A stretch of 64,000 nt of DNA from Golubevia sp. BC0850 (GCA_012976225.1 JAAVVG010000004.1:806001-870000), one strand, 5' to 3'; positions 35,958 through 53,921 are shown, numbered from the stretch's first letter. Numbers and translations are program-made. Notes: a model not told the origin generated them from the sequence alone.

Positions 35958-36383
35958 CCTGAGAAAATCAGGAGAGAAGGAAGAGAGGGCAGAGAGAGAA
36001 GAGTAGGTAAGCAAGCGAACCGTGCGCTTCGAGGACGAAGTAGGTTTTCTATCTGTGATTGAGTTTCCCTTTAAGTTGGATGTTCCAGCTTTGCTTTCTT
36101 GATGGGAATGAACGAAATTAGAAAACGAAAACTCACTTGACAGATGGATCTTCTGAAGGAAAGAATGTGTGGGAAGAAGAGAAAAAGTTAAATTGGATTT
36201 CTCACCAAGCAGTCACGTCAAACGACGGCTTATTTTGAATTTTTGATTGGATTGCAGAGCGCATTTGTTTGATTAGATTACAAAGAAAAAATTGAATTTA
36301 TAGAGATGACTTTTTGATTGACATTGTAAAGAGACGAGAGAACAAGAATGGAGAGGAGCGGATCGAGGAGTGACGTAAAACTT
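35958..36383. other. 5' region of the coiled-coil gene next to the RPC1 3' end
   Basis: 426 bp between the coiled-coil start codon and the RPC1 stop codon, both genes on the minus strand. It holds the probable 5' untranslated intron of the coiled-coil gene and an AT-rich promoter stretch near 36220-36320. No extra gene seen. Confidence 0.5.
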
Positions 36384-41768
<5,385 letters not shown>

Positions 41769-41925
41769 CTTCCTGATTCTATTCCACTCAACTCTATTTC
41801 TGGTTTCACTCCTCAATAGAAGGTGTTGACGATTCGAATGATTGCTATCGAGGCTTGGTCTCTTCTCTTCTCTTCCAACTTTCGCTCTATAGCCTTATAG
41901 CCTCTTCCCACTCATCCATCCACTC
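41769..41925. promoter_or_regulatory. Shared upstream region of RPC1 and the METTL4-like gene
   Basis: 157 bp between divergent start codons. It is pyrimidine-rich toward the plus-strand gene. A bidirectional promoter is inferred from layout only. Confidence 0.45.
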
Positions 41926-43814
41926 ATGTCCAAATTCGATTTCCAAATCTTAAACGGATTCGATTCATTTCTAGATTGGATTCCAACCGAGTGCGGAATT
42001 CAATTTGAATCTCATCCGGCGACTCAACCATTCACTCAATCCACTGCTTCATCGACTTGCAACCCAAAGAAGAAGAGGAAATTCGACTCAAACGCACAAT
42101 CGGAAGATCCAATCGAACAGGATTGGTTTCAAACATGCTTGGATCGTTTAAAACTAGAAATTGGCAAATTAGATGACAAAGAAGGAGAGAAGAGTTGTCC
42201 TCCTTGGTGGGATCAAAGAGTTCAAAGGTTCAGGTTCGGCACTTCGACGGATGAATCCAATTCTAAAGCCCAACAAAACTCCTCAGATAGCAAACTAAGT
42301 TCGAGAACTTCGATTTGGGCTTCAGAAACCGATGCCAAATCTAGAGAAGTGGAGGAAGAGAGGAAGATTAGAGCTCGATTTGGTAGCAACATTGAGCCTC
42401 CTCCACCGATTTATTTGCCAGTCAAATCTTCCGAGAATAGTGAGTGAATTTGTAATGCATCTGTTTTCAGGGATTTCTTCCATTCATTTCAATCGCAACC
42501 TTCCTTCTTGAAGCCTCGCTGACCTCGATCTCTCTCTTCTCGCCACCTTTCTTTTTAGAGCAATCTTCATCTCTCAATCCGAGTTCTAATTCCCAAAGTT
42601 TGGATCTCAAACAAGATGTAATTCATACTCCGATCATCAACCAAACACAAGAGTCTCAACTTCTAAACCTCTCAACCTCACAGAATCCAATCAATTTACT
42701 ACTCCCTCCAAAAAGTATCTTCCTCTTGACTGATTTATTAAGGGAACGGGATCAAAAAATTCTTCCGACGGGACTTGACCAAGTCCTTCAATCCTGTTAG
42801 TCAAACTGTTCTCTCTCAATAAATCTCTCAACAGCTCTTCTCTCCCTCTCTCCGGTCGCCCATTCTCACTTCTCTTTCTCTTTCTTCTACCTCAATTCGG
42901 CCGCCCGAATCTTTCTAGTAAGCTCCTCAACCTCAAATCCAGAAATAGATCTCCTCCTTCTAGATCCACCATTTCCCAATTTCTCCGCCAATCGACTTTC
43001 CAAATCCACCTCAAAGTCTTCCAATTCTTATTCCACAGTTTCTGACGTCTATGATCTCTGGCGATTGAAACTTTCGATAAACCATATTCTCAACTCTGGT
43101 GGGAGGAGGGGAACTTTAGTTGGTTGTTGGGTTACTAATTCGGCGAGTTTTAACGAATCTTGCCTTCAATCTTTTTGGCGACACGAATAACTCTTTTCTT
43201 ATCTTTTCGCAGCCTAAATGCAAGAAATTCATCCTAGAGAAACTTTTCCCAGCTTGTAATCTTAGGTTCTTGAAAGAATGGAGATGGTTGAAGATTACTG
43301 CTCCTTCTGAAAATGGGAAAGGAGGAGAACCGATTTTGGGGATTGGAGGAAAGGATGGGAGGAAACCTTATGAATTACTGTTGGTTGCTAGGTATGAAGC
43401 TTCAATCAAATCTCAGACGGGGACGAAAAATGAAGAAGAAGAAGGTGGAGTTGGAAATGATGATAGAGAAGAAATGGCTCAGAAGTGGAATGACGATCTG
43501 CCAGATTCAACTTTCGCAAGTGTCGGATTAGGTCACTCCAGGAAACCTGATGTAGTTGGTGAGTTCTGAATTCCCCAAGAGTTGTTTCCAGCTCTGACCA
43601 GACGTGGATTTCCTCCTCAGATCTGCTGAGACCTTATTTACCTTACTCTGGAAAAGGAGAACAACTTGGTCCAAACGTACTGGAACTTTTCAGTAGACAT
43701 GTTAGAGCCGGAATCAAATCTTTGAGCGGAGAGGAGGAGAAAAGAGGTTGGTACTTGTCGGTTGGAAATGAAAGTTGCTTGTTTAATGATTCAAATGGAT
43801 ATTTTCGTGTGTGA
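41926..43814 (+). CDS. METTL4-like MT-A70 family adenine N6-methyltransferase
   Basis: Five exons: 41926-42439, 42559-42795, 42919-43142, 43213-43558 and 43621-43814, giving 504 residues. Residues 1-240 are poorly conserved and partly disordered, with a KKKRK basic patch near 50 that may direct nuclear import. The catalytic half follows METTL4: a DPPW-position motif, here DPPFPNFSANRL at 266-277, then GTLVGCWVTNS. After an intron come KCKKFILEKLFP, FLKEWRWLKIT, GRKPYELLLVARYE, HSRKPDVVDLLRPYLP and VLELFSRHVRAG, ending GWYLSVGNE. METTL4 enzymes methylate adenine at N6 in U2 snRNA or DNA. The expected Trp of DPPW is Phe here. The intron after VTNS uses a GCGAGT donor, the only choice that keeps the family alignment in frame. 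The family call is firm; the substrate is unknown. Confidence 0.85.
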
Positions 43815-44124
43815 AATCGAATATTCATTTTCAGGGGATACAAATGAAATCAAGGGCTTAGTTTGAGAGAAGGTATGGTTTTGGCGACCACAGCAAAATT
43901 CTGGGCTTGGAAAAGAGAAAATGGTTTGTCTGTGATGCTGATTTGGACATGAACGAGCTTTTTGGACTATACGAGAAAACTGGAACACTGAAAGGGTCGA
44001 AAAAGACCAATTTGAGATCTGCAGACATTAGAAAGGAAAGATCGAGATTGAGATCGATCAGCGTTCTGTCTGGGTCCAGAGTCTCGGCTAGCCTACGTGT
44101 GTGTAACTCACCCTTCTTTTGAAA
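43815..44124. other. Gap between the METTL4-like gene and the next minus-strand locus
   Basis: 310 bp containing the 3' end of the METTL4-like transcript. No open frame with gene-like features was seen. Confidence 0.45.
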
Positions 44125-44744
44125 CTAGAACCAAGTCCGGTAGTGACGGAAAGAAGATAGCGAGTTTTTGAGGATCGAATGATGACCAGGTTCCCATATG
44201 ATTGCAGTAACAATCCCCAAGACTTGGACCCTACTACAACTCTCAGAGAATCTAGAAGCATGTTCGTCCGACCCGACGACTTCACTTGGTTGCAGTGCAC
44301 AATTTACGATACGATAGATTTCATTGACTGACGCTCCATTGAACACCCTATGCCTTGATCCTATGAAACTCAAAAGATGATGAGAAGCGATCGGAGAAAG
44401 AGCTCTTTTGGAGTTTCCCATGCTGAGGGTCACAGAAGTCAACTTCGGAAAAAGGATCTCGTTCTGCATTCCAGCCTGCTTGCCCTCAGTCGACACAGGT
44501 GTGAGTAAACGAAGGAGGTTGGTTCAGTACCCTCCCGATTCTTCGCGAATCAGATCTCCTCTCCCTCAAAGTCTTCTGGACTACTTACTTGGGTACAGAT
44601 CTGTTCCGTAGTCTTAAAATCCATTCGATCCAAAGCATTCTGAACTTGAAGAGGAGAGAGCTGTTCTGGAATGCCTCCTTCCTTCCGCTGCTGTTTCGAT
44701 GGTCCCCCTTCAGTTTGAGAGTCGTCGTTTGACCTCTTTGACAT
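44125..44744 (-). CDS. Small F-box-like protein or remnant
   Basis: A possible two-exon gene. Exon 1 (44744-44589) starts MSKRSNDDSQTEGGPSKQQR and contains LSPLQVQNALDRMDFKTTEQ, which has the spacing of an F-box first half. A CAA|GTAAGT donor follows. The second exon to 44125 reads NEILFPKLTSVTLSMG, then leucine- and serine-rich sequence ending HYRTWF, like the start of a leucine-rich tail. The acceptor (after ACTGAG near 44480) is not a strong one, and the product, about 170 residues, is short for an F-box protein. It may be a truncated family member. Low certainty. Confidence 0.35.
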
Positions 44745-44811
44745 TTGAAAAGATTGAAAGCGTAGTTGGATAGTCCGATAGATAGTAGTAGTAAGGTCCG
44801 ACCCTTTTCAA

Positions 44812-44818
44812 TATAAGG
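44812..44818 (+). promoter_or_regulatory. TATA-like box upstream of the PLP enzyme
   Basis: TATAAGG lies 77 bp before the ATG at 44895, in the 150-bp gap between divergent start codons. Motif match only. Confidence 0.35.
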
Positions 44819-44894
44819 AGGGAAAGTTTTGAATTTTGATCGCAAGAGAATTTTCAAATGCTCATCCCAAGTCCAACTTCATCAAGCCGAAAGG

Positions 44895-46655
<1,761 letters not shown>

Positions 46656-47093
46656 TGTGGAAAGAACAGATGAATTGGCAGAACGAGAAAAATGTAAGCG
46701 TTATAGAAATACTCTAGAATCATAGATGTGTTTATTTAGAATTCAGAAGCTGCTTTTTTGGTCGAAAGGTTTCCCATTTGTGAATGATGAAAATAAAGGT
46801 ATACGAAGTGAAGTCTGAGAAGGTTTAGAAAGCAAGCAACATGATAGCAGAGATGAATTCCAGATGAGAAGGTGGATGAGAGGGAGGGAGAGAGACAGAG
46901 AGACAAGGCAGATGAAAGAGAGAGAGAGAAAGGGGGAATGTAGTGACTTTAGGCAGAGAGCTTCAAAAGCTCAACGTCCCTGGACTTGCTGTCGACACCA
47001 AGTGAAAACTACTCAAACAAAAAATAAGGAATTGTAAAAGGAGAACAAGGTCAGAAATATAACTAAAGGAGGTCACTCTGCCAGAATCGATTC
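46656..47093. other. Gap with purine-rich (GA) tract
   Basis: 438 bp between two converging genes. 46865-46940 is dominated by GA repeats. The rest is probably 3' untranslated sequence of both genes. No gene seen. Confidence 0.5.
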
Positions 47094-48476
47094 TCAACGA
47101 AACTCACGATCGTCCTGTGCCTTCAAGTCATTTGCTTCCTTTGGAGCTTGACCAGGTTGAGCCCAAGGAATCCTGTATTTACCTCCAAAATCAGCTCCTT
47201 CCGGAGATGTTCCAGCGTGAAGTTGAGTAATAGCACCAAATGGAGCGGGATATAAAATGAAGGGCCCTAGATACTTCATGATGTAGTATGAGAATCCAAA
47301 GATATTACGAGTGATTTCAGTTTTGATTCCTCCAGGATCTACTGAGCAGCTGCAGAGATGATAGAGAAGAAGATGAGGGTGTCAAAGTCGACAAGACCCC
47401 ACAGGAGACCTGCCCCTGCTAACTGACGACATGATCAACACTCACCAAACAATCCCATCTTTTCCAAGCTCCCTATCGAATTTGTTTGAGAGAATAATAT
47501 CGCAAAGCTTGGAATGAGCATATCGCCTAATGACAGTCCATTCTTCCCATCGATTCATTAACCAAGCATTTTCCCTTTTCAAAGTCGGATCTTTCAGATC
47601 GAAACCTCCCATTTGAACAGCCATCATTGACATGCTACTAGATGTGTAAATTACTCTAACTGAATTCTTGGCAGTTAGAGGGACGGTTTTCTTCAGAATT
47701 GGGACCAGTAGTTGGGTGAGATAGAAATGGCCTAGAACGTTGGTAGCCATGTGAATCTCGATCCCTTCGGTACTTTTCATGTCGGCCTGTGGTAGGTAAA
47801 AGATCTTTCAGGTCAACGATGCGAATCTAGCCCAAAGGGAAAGCAGATCGGAGAGCCAAAGATAGAGAGCTTCATCCCAGAGAAATTGGCTTACAGTTGG
47901 CGCGCTGATTCCACCTGAACAAAATAGCAAGTCCAACCTTTCAGAATTTCTGTTAGAGAAATTTGAGATCGAGAACAAAGTTAGCGAGACTCTTTGCGCA
48001 AAGCAATGTTGCTTGTTCAGCCACTCACTCTGAGAACTCTTCAGCCGCTTCCTTGACGCTTTGCAGTGAAGCAAGGTCACATTTCAAAAAGACCAATTCA
48101 TACCCTTTGATACCTTCTTGATCCAAAGAGCTTCTTAACCGAACGATAGCTTCTGCTGCTCTCTCTGAAGAACGACAGGCTAGGAAGACCTTGCAACGTT
48201 TTCTGGCCAGAGCGAAGGCTGTTTCGTAACCTGTGAAGAGATGGTCGAAGCGTCGATGTTCACACGTTCACTCATTCAGAGTTCAGAAAAGGTGGAACTG
48301 CTCACCGATTCCAGCATTGGCTCCTGTCACGATGGCCACCTTGGTATGAAGGTCGGGAATATCGTTCGAAGTCCACTTAGGGGCAGATCTGGAAAGGGAA
48401 GAGGCGCTGGTCTTAGCTGCAAGTGAACGATTGGAAAACGATTTGAAGTAACTTACGGGAATAGCGAGGCAATCAT
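47094..48476 (-). CDS. Short-chain dehydrogenase/reductase
   Basis: Six exons: 48476-48457, 48388-48306, 48230-48029, 47949-47895, 47786-47446 and 47349-47094, giving 318 residues. A classical-type Rossmann fold is seen: VAIVTGANAGIG (residues 24-35) binds NAD(P), and CDLASLQSVKEAAEEF follows the third strand. The strand-4 motif is LDLLFCSGGISAPT, where most members have NNAG. NVLGHFYLTQLL, the catalytic serine strand RVIYTSSS, and Tyr209-x3-Lys213 in YAHSK follow, then VDPGGIKTEI. The pattern is closest to retinol dehydrogenase or WWOX-like reductases. The substrate is unknown. Its start codon is only 55 bp from that of the UCS gene on the other strand. Confidence 0.85.
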
Positions 48477-48531
48477 TTGTGATTGGAGCGAGAGAGCTAG
48501 TCAGGATGGAAGAGGCGAGAACGAAAGGAGA
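48477..48531. promoter_or_regulatory. Very short gap between divergent SDR and UCS genes
   Basis: 55 bp separates the two start codons as annotated, or 121 bp if the UCS protein starts at the next Met (48598). A shared promoter and overlapping leaders are inferred. Confidence 0.4.
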
Positions 48532-51504
48532 ATGAAGATCGAAGCTTTTGACAAGTCACCTCTCCTCTTCCCAACCACAACAGCCACGTTTCAAAGAATG
48601 ACTGTAACCGACCAAAGTATATCGTCAGTGGATCAGATGCAGAACAGCGATTCTCTGGTAGAGTCACTGACTCTTCAAATCCAATCTCCGCCTCAGCAAG
48701 TTTCATCAAATTTGATTTCTTCTCCTTCCAACCTGAACCTTTATCTTCAAGCTCTTTCTCCAACAGCTCCAACCAAAGCCAGACCTCTAGCTCTACTTTC
48801 ACTTTCTCAATTAATAGCTTCAACTGCCAGCGTAACAGATGACTCTTCCACTTCTTCCATTTCTTCGCTCTTTGGTCCTTTCCTGATTCAAGCCTTGAAA
48901 CAAGAGCCAGAAAATCAAGACTGCCTTCAATCATTATCAACTAGGATTTCAATCATTTCACTACTCACTGCTATCTCCGCTTTGGATCCCAAAACTTCAA
49001 CAAATCTGCTCTCAGATCCAACTTCTTCTATCCCGAACGAATCTGCAAAATTCCAAGAGATCTCTGATGAGCAGCCAATACCTTCTGGCGGATTCGGACT
49101 ACTGTCGGAACTTCTCTTTTTATCTACGACTTTGGATGAAAACACGGGGGTGAAAGAGGAACGGCCCTTACGAGATCTCTCCAACTTCTGCTTGACAGAA
49201 CTCATCTCCACTTTGGCTTCTTCCAGCTCTACCAGGAAACTTCTAGTCGATTCCAAAGTACAAGATTTCCTTCAATCCCAAGTCAAGAGCTCTGATAGTG
49301 ACATTCAGTCTAAGACTTCTTTACTGGCATCATTAGCAGAACTAAAGATTAAGAGAGGATCCAAGAGCTCAGATTTACCTCAGCCTCAATCTAAGATCGA
49401 TCCGATGAAGGAGAAAGCTAACGAATTATCAATTCTGGAAAATTTGTTTAAATTGTCGAGGACGGAGATCATCCAGGTCGCAGAGAACAACCCTTCTGCA
49501 ACTTCAATTCCTCCTTCTATCTGCTCTGAAGAGTTCTTATTTGAGGTCTCTAGAACTTCGACCCTAACCTCTTTGGAATCGCTTTCTCATCTCTCTTTAC
49601 TTAGGAGAAGCTTCAGAGAGAAAATAGCAGGCGATCAAATCTTAGTCACAGCGGTACTAAAGATCAGTGGTAACAAAACTAGATCTAAAGTCTTTCCAAC
49701 TAGAGTGGAAGGTGAATCAAAGGCTTCTACCTCCTCCTCATCTTATGATTTAGATTCAAGGTTATCGAAATTAGAATTAAATGATGATGAACGTAAAGAC
49801 ATCTCCATTCAATATGGAATAGTTTCATTAATTTCAAATTTAGTGACTTATTCCCACACAAGACTAGGAGCTGAACACTCCAAAGAACAGGCTCAAATGA
49901 GAAAGCTAAAAGAGATGGCAAATGGGAAGTCTAAGTCAGAAGGAGTTGATGAAGATGAAACCGAAGACGATCCAAATCAATTGGTAGATAAGAGATCCAC
50001 TTCTTTAATCCAATCAGGAGCAATTCAAACTCTAGTTGGAATCTTGTTCACCCCGGATCTGAATGGGAAAACTTCAATCAGTCCATCAGCTGCAATCAGG
50101 AAAGAAACTTCGAAGGCGATTTATGGATTATGTGTCAAACAAGACAGGATGAACAGAGGGAAGATCATTCAAGAAGGCGGAGCTAGAGCTTTGTTATCTC
50201 TTGGAGCTTTGGATTTAGCCACTAACAATCAAGCCATCGAACAGGGATCGAAGGATGGAAGTCAATCCATGGAAGTAGCTGATCTAGATCTCACAGCCTG
50301 TTCTGCTTTATCTTTACTGCTGATATCTCATCCTCCTCAAATGGTGTTAGGAGTTCAATCTTCAATCACTTCAGTCTTACCTTTAATTACTGCTCTTTAT
50401 CTATATCCTACTGCAACTGATTTACAAAGATTTGAAGCTGCTTTGGCTCTGACCAATCTCTCTTCTTTGGATGAAAGCGCTGCTACTAAGGTTGCTACTT
50501 GTAAAGCTCCTCCAAGGAAAAAGGAACCCGGATTTCTAGATTCCAAAAATAGAGAAGAGTCAAATGAGAGAGTGATAACGATAGGAGATTCTTTAGAAGC
50601 TTTGATATTGTTGGAGAATAATTTGATGTTAAGGAGAGCTAATGTCGAACTGCTTTGCAACTTAGTAGCTGGAGATGAACAGTTAAGGAAGCTTTGGTCC
50701 GGTGAGAAAGAACACGAAGCTTCTAAGTCAAATACAGAGCCTATCCCTGAAGGGCCTACCAGAAGCAGGACGAGAATTCACGCTCTCATTGCATTCTGCT
50801 CCCCAGCCTCTTCGAAGTTCAGTTCTTTAAACGAGAAAGAAACGGCCAATAACGTCTCTCTACCTCTAAGGTTAGCTGCTTCTGGTTCTTTAGCTGCTTT
50901 AAGTGAATCTCAAGTCGCCTGCTCTCATCTACTAGCTTTAGGTCCAAGAACTTTGAACCACATAGTTAGATTGATCGATTTAACAGTAAAGGAAGATCTA
51001 GAAGGTTTCAAATTGGAAGAAGAAGCTAAAATCAAAGAAATCAAAGAAGAAGAAGATCAATCAACTCCAGAAAAAGATGATGAAGAATCAGAAGACCTAG
51101 ATGAATCTGAAGAACTTCAACTACATCTCAAAGAATTGAATTCCTGGCCTTTAGGGTCTTCCCATGCACTTTCCTCTCTGAACCTTCGAGGATTAGCTAT
51201 TTCTGCTTCTCTAGCTTCATACCTTTCTTGGAGATCTTCAAAGAACAAGAATGGTAAATCTTCTCAGGGGATCGGGTTTGGAAAGGAGAAGGAAATCTTT
51301 GTAAGAGCTGGATTTGAGAAAGCTGTGAATGGGTTGGTGAATAAAGGGATTTCGGATTTACAACAAGAGAAAGGAAGGATCGAAGCTGGGAATGGGAAAG
51401 CAAAAAATCCGATTGAAAATCAGATTGATGCGATGAAGAAGCAAGGTGTTAAGATGGGGATTAAGATTTTGAAGGTTTTGAAGGAGGTTGGGGTCAATTC
51501 TTGA
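48532..51504 (+). CDS. UCS-domain myosin chaperone (UNC-45/Cro1/She4 type)
   Basis: A single uninterrupted frame of 990 residues, the only clearly intronless long gene in the window. Residue 1 is at 48532; Met23 at 48598 is an equally good start. The protein is a helical ARM-repeat solenoid. Diagnostic parts are ISIQYGIVSLISNL near residue 420, AAIRKETSKAIYGLCVKQDR near 520, IIQEGGARALLSLGAL near 545, RFEAALALTNLSSLDESAAT near 630 and LMLRRANVELLCNLVAGDEQ near 700. These match the UCS domain, which folds and stabilises myosin motor heads and links them to actin-based processes such as cytokinesis and endocytosis. The N-terminal TPR domain of animal UNC-45 is absent, as in other fungi. An acidic insertion (EEDQSTPEKDDEESEDLDES) lies near 845. 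The protein is somewhat longer than the yeast forms. Confidence 0.85.
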   Translation: MKIEAFDKSPLLFPTTTATFQRMTVTDQSISSVDQMQNSDSLVESLTLQIQSPPQQVSSNLISSPSNLNLYLQALSPTAPTKARPLALLSLSQLIASTASVTDDSSTSSISSLFGPFLIQALKQEPENQDCLQSLSTRISIISLLTAISALDPKTSTNLLSDPTSSIPNESAKFQEISDEQPIPSGGFGLLSELLFLSTTLDENTGVKEERPLRDLSNFCLTELISTLASSSSTRKLLVDSKVQDFLQSQVKSSDSDIQSKTSLLASLAELKIKRGSKSSDLPQPQSKIDPMKEKANELSILENLFKLSRTEIIQVAENNPSATSIPPSICSEEFLFEVSRTSTLTSLESLSHLSLLRRSFREKIAGDQILVTAVLKISGNKTRSKVFPTRVEGESKASTSSSSYDLDSRLSKLELNDDERKDISIQYGIVSLISNLVTYSHTRLGAEHSKEQAQMRKLKEMANGKSKSEGVDEDETEDDPNQLVDKRSTSLIQSGAIQTLVGILFTPDLNGKTSISPSAAIRKETSKAIYGLCVKQDRMNRGKIIQEGGARALLSLGALDLATNNQAIEQGSKDGSQSMEVADLDLTACSALSLLLISHPPQMVLGVQSSITSVLPLITALYLYPTATDLQRFEAALALTNLSSLDESAATKVATCKAPPRKKEPGFLDSKNREESNERVITIGDSLEALILLENNLMLRRANVELLCNLVAGDEQLRKLWSGEKEHEASKSNTEPIPEGPTRSRTRIHALIAFCSPASSKFSSLNEKETANNVSLPLRLAASGSLAALSESQVACSHLLALGPRTLNHIVRLIDLTVKEDLEGFKLEEEAKIKEIKEEEDQSTPEKDDEESEDLDESEELQLHLKELNSWPLGSSHALSSLNLRGLAISASLASYLSWRSSKNKNGKSSQGIGFGKEKEIFVRAGFEKAVNGLVNKGISDLQQEKGRIEAGNGKAKNPIENQIDAMKKQGVKMGIKILKVLKEVGVNS

Positions 51505-51799
51505 AGAACGGGGAGTTGTCGTTATTTTTTGTTGTTTGGTTTTGTCTTAGTTTGATTCCCTCAATTGAATGAGAATCAGAAGCGATGATACTTCCTCAGC
51601 GTCTTCATCGGTTCCGAACGCCATCCCCTCTGCACTCTCTGCACAGTAGTGACTTTCTCCACGATGAGGGGGAGGCTTGAGATCTGCTCCATCATTTAGG
51701 GCTCGCGTTTGGGAGAATTCCTCAAAGAGCAGATTTTTGACTTTGCTTCTTTCTTCTCGAACATTCAGTCCTTTTCTACTTCAAAACCTTGATACCAAG
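51505..51799. other. Gap between the UCS gene and copy C
   Basis: 295 bp. Likely the UCS 3' untranslated region and the old upstream part of copy C. No direct or inverted terminal repeats were seen at the edge of copy C. Confidence 0.45.
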
Positions 51800-53568
51800 A
51801 TGAAGGTTAAGATTTCTTCTAATCTGGATTCCATTCCAGAGGATGTCACAGCAGTCATCGTCAAGTTCGTAAAGGCCTGGTTAGATTTGGATGGAAACTA
51901 AAAGGAAAGGGTGATAAAGAGAAGGTGAGTGACTGAGGATCAGCACATATCTTCGAATCATGCTCGGTCGATCAGAAAGTAATTGAAGGTCATTATTCCA
52001 TTTTCCTCTCGGATTGAGAGACTCGACTCTCAGAAGCATTGCTCTGACTTGCACCAAGACTCGTCCGTTCTGGCAACGCAGCCTTCTAACTGAGGTCAAC
52101 GTATCACTAAAATTTTTTAATTTTTTTTTTGAATGCCTGGAAAGGAATGGAGAAGATTATGTCGTTATTGCCCTTCTCTCGCCTTCAGTCTGAATCAGCC
52201 GACCTTACATCTCAATTCGAAGATGGTCTTCAGACAGTGAATAAATCAATCCTCGGAAGGCTTCTCAATCTTCAATCACTCATAATCATGAATCCGTTTG
52301 TCGTTCCTCAACTTCAACACCGAGTCGGTGGAAAGTTAGCTCCCCTCCCATTCTTCACAAAATCTCTCAAGAGAATTTTCATTCCAGTGGAAGTTGGTGA
52401 TCATGATTCCTCAAGGTTTTCGTCAGCTAGGGACATCGTTTGGATTCTTGTCTTCTGTCCAACTCTTCGCCAAGCCGCTTTTGGCCTCTCCATCAGTTCC
52501 CTGGAAGACTTCAACTTTTCATCCGAATTGAAATCTATCTGATCAAAAGACTTCGTGGGGTTTACCTAGAGAGCAGATTAAGAAATGGATCGGAGGGAAT
52601 AAAAAGACGGAATCAGTTTCGAACCTACTTCAGATTACCAAAAAGTTATCCTCGTGAGAACATTCCTTTTTGAACACGAGTCGTAGTAATCCTGGAGATG
52701 AATCTCTTCTTCACTCAAGCTGCCTGTCGGCTCTTCATCAAAGTCAAAGCAGTTTGAAGCACCTTCGCCAACTGGGTTTGTTTCCAGAGCGTGAAAAAGC
52801 ATCTTCTACCAATATTACTCTCTTCCAATCCCTCAAAAACTGGTCCTTGGATTTGACATCTCTGTTCCGTTTTCGCACCCACATCCAGAAGAGCCTACCT
52901 CCAAACTTAGAGACCATTTACATCCCTAACTATAGTGCCGGCGATCTAACTTAGGGCCATATTACGTCGAGATTCATAGAGTAAAATATTATCTATCTTC
53001 GGTGCTTGGTTCTAGATTCTTTCCTAGATTGAAAGTAGTTGGAGTGCCAAAACAACGAGTGGACCAGGCGGAAGGAGACCGGCATGATCCTGAGAAAGAC
53101 AGAAAGAAAGGATTGGAAGAGACGCAGGAAAGAGCTCGAGAGGTCAGAAATCTTCAAGAGTGGCAGAGTCACCTTGAGAAAGTTCGAACGAGGAGAGATG
53201 GGTGAGAGGCGATGTGTTTGAAGATTGCTCTTTCTTTCGCTCAACTCCTCATCTTTCCCCTTCCATGTTTTTCTCTCTTCTCTCTCCCTCTCTCAGTCGG
53301 CGACCCTTTGAAAAGTGAAGATTGTGTATCGATGGTCGAATGGATGTACCCTTGGTAGTCTCTGGTAGTGCCTAGTGAGTGAGCCAATCAATTCAAGGTG
53401 AAGAGTTTGAATTGACTGAAAAGAGTTCCAACTCGTGTTCAATCTGTCTAAGGATTCTCTCGCGTTCTTTCGCTTCACCCCTACTAGTCTCTGATACGTC
53501 GCTCCTCAGCCTCTTACTTTGAAGACGAAAGCGGTCTAAGGTTCTTCTGTTCTCATTACTTCTTGCAG
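51800..53568 (+). pseudogene. Broken F-box-like gene, copy C
   Basis: The start at 51800 reads MKVKISSNLDSIPEDVTAVI, homologous to the first exon of copy B, but a stop (GGAAACTAA) falls in frame at 51901, before the GTGAGT donor. The second exon starts with LRDSTLRSIALTCTKTRPFW. It contains a T-rich replacement at 52111-52130, where copies A and B read a leucine-rich helix, and then breaks. A third open stretch covers 52140-52542 with NLQSLIIMNPFVVPQLQHRV and CPTLRQAAFGLSISSLEDF, ending early. Further pieces keep the SLKNWSLDLTSLF, PNLETIYIPNYSAG and RLKVVGVPK parts of the leucine-rich tail. The intron-like gap after ERGEMG and the shared tail up to the acceptor TTCTTGCAG at 53568 match copy A. 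Several independent lesions make it a clear pseudogene. Confidence 0.75.
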
Positions 53569-53921
53569 AAATGCAACTCGTCTCAACGTGATCATTGATT
53601 TGGCTGTGATGAAATTTGGCTTTTTAGAGAAATTCAAGGAGGTGACATTGACAATCGGGATTGGAACTTGCTTCTTTCTAATAGAGACTACGAAACATTG
53701 GACGACGAGCTCTGAAGGTCTTCCCTTCTCTTCGAGCGCTTGGAGCAAATTTCCGCCCAACTTTGACTTCTGTTCTTTTTTGCTCTTTGGTTGCGAGTTT
53801 CAGAACATAGGCGAGTCGTCTCGATAAGACCCGTGGTGTCATCCCTGAAAGTGAGGAGCTTCTCCTCGTCAAGGACAAGGACTCGCCACTCTCGAGTCTC
53901 GCTCTCAAAGGCAATCCTAGG
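53569..53921 (+). repeat. Shared downstream module of the F-box-like family, copy next to C
   Basis: Closely similar to 15029-15388 on the other strand, and in the same order and orientation after its F-box-like gene. It opens after TTCTTGCAG, contains GAGGTGACATTGACAA and TGGACGACGAGCT, and ends at GCAATCCTAG as in the other copy. The sense frame is open from 53588 to 53827 (IIDLAVMKFGFLEKFKEVTL). The antisense frame reads KLLTFRDDTTG. Confidence 0.6.

Noticed and set aside
52111-52130. T-rich run in copy C that might be a poly(T) or reversed poly(A) tail of an inserted retroelement
   Set aside because: Only about 20 bases with interruptions, flanked on both sides by the continuing F-box-like sequence; no inserted element is visible.
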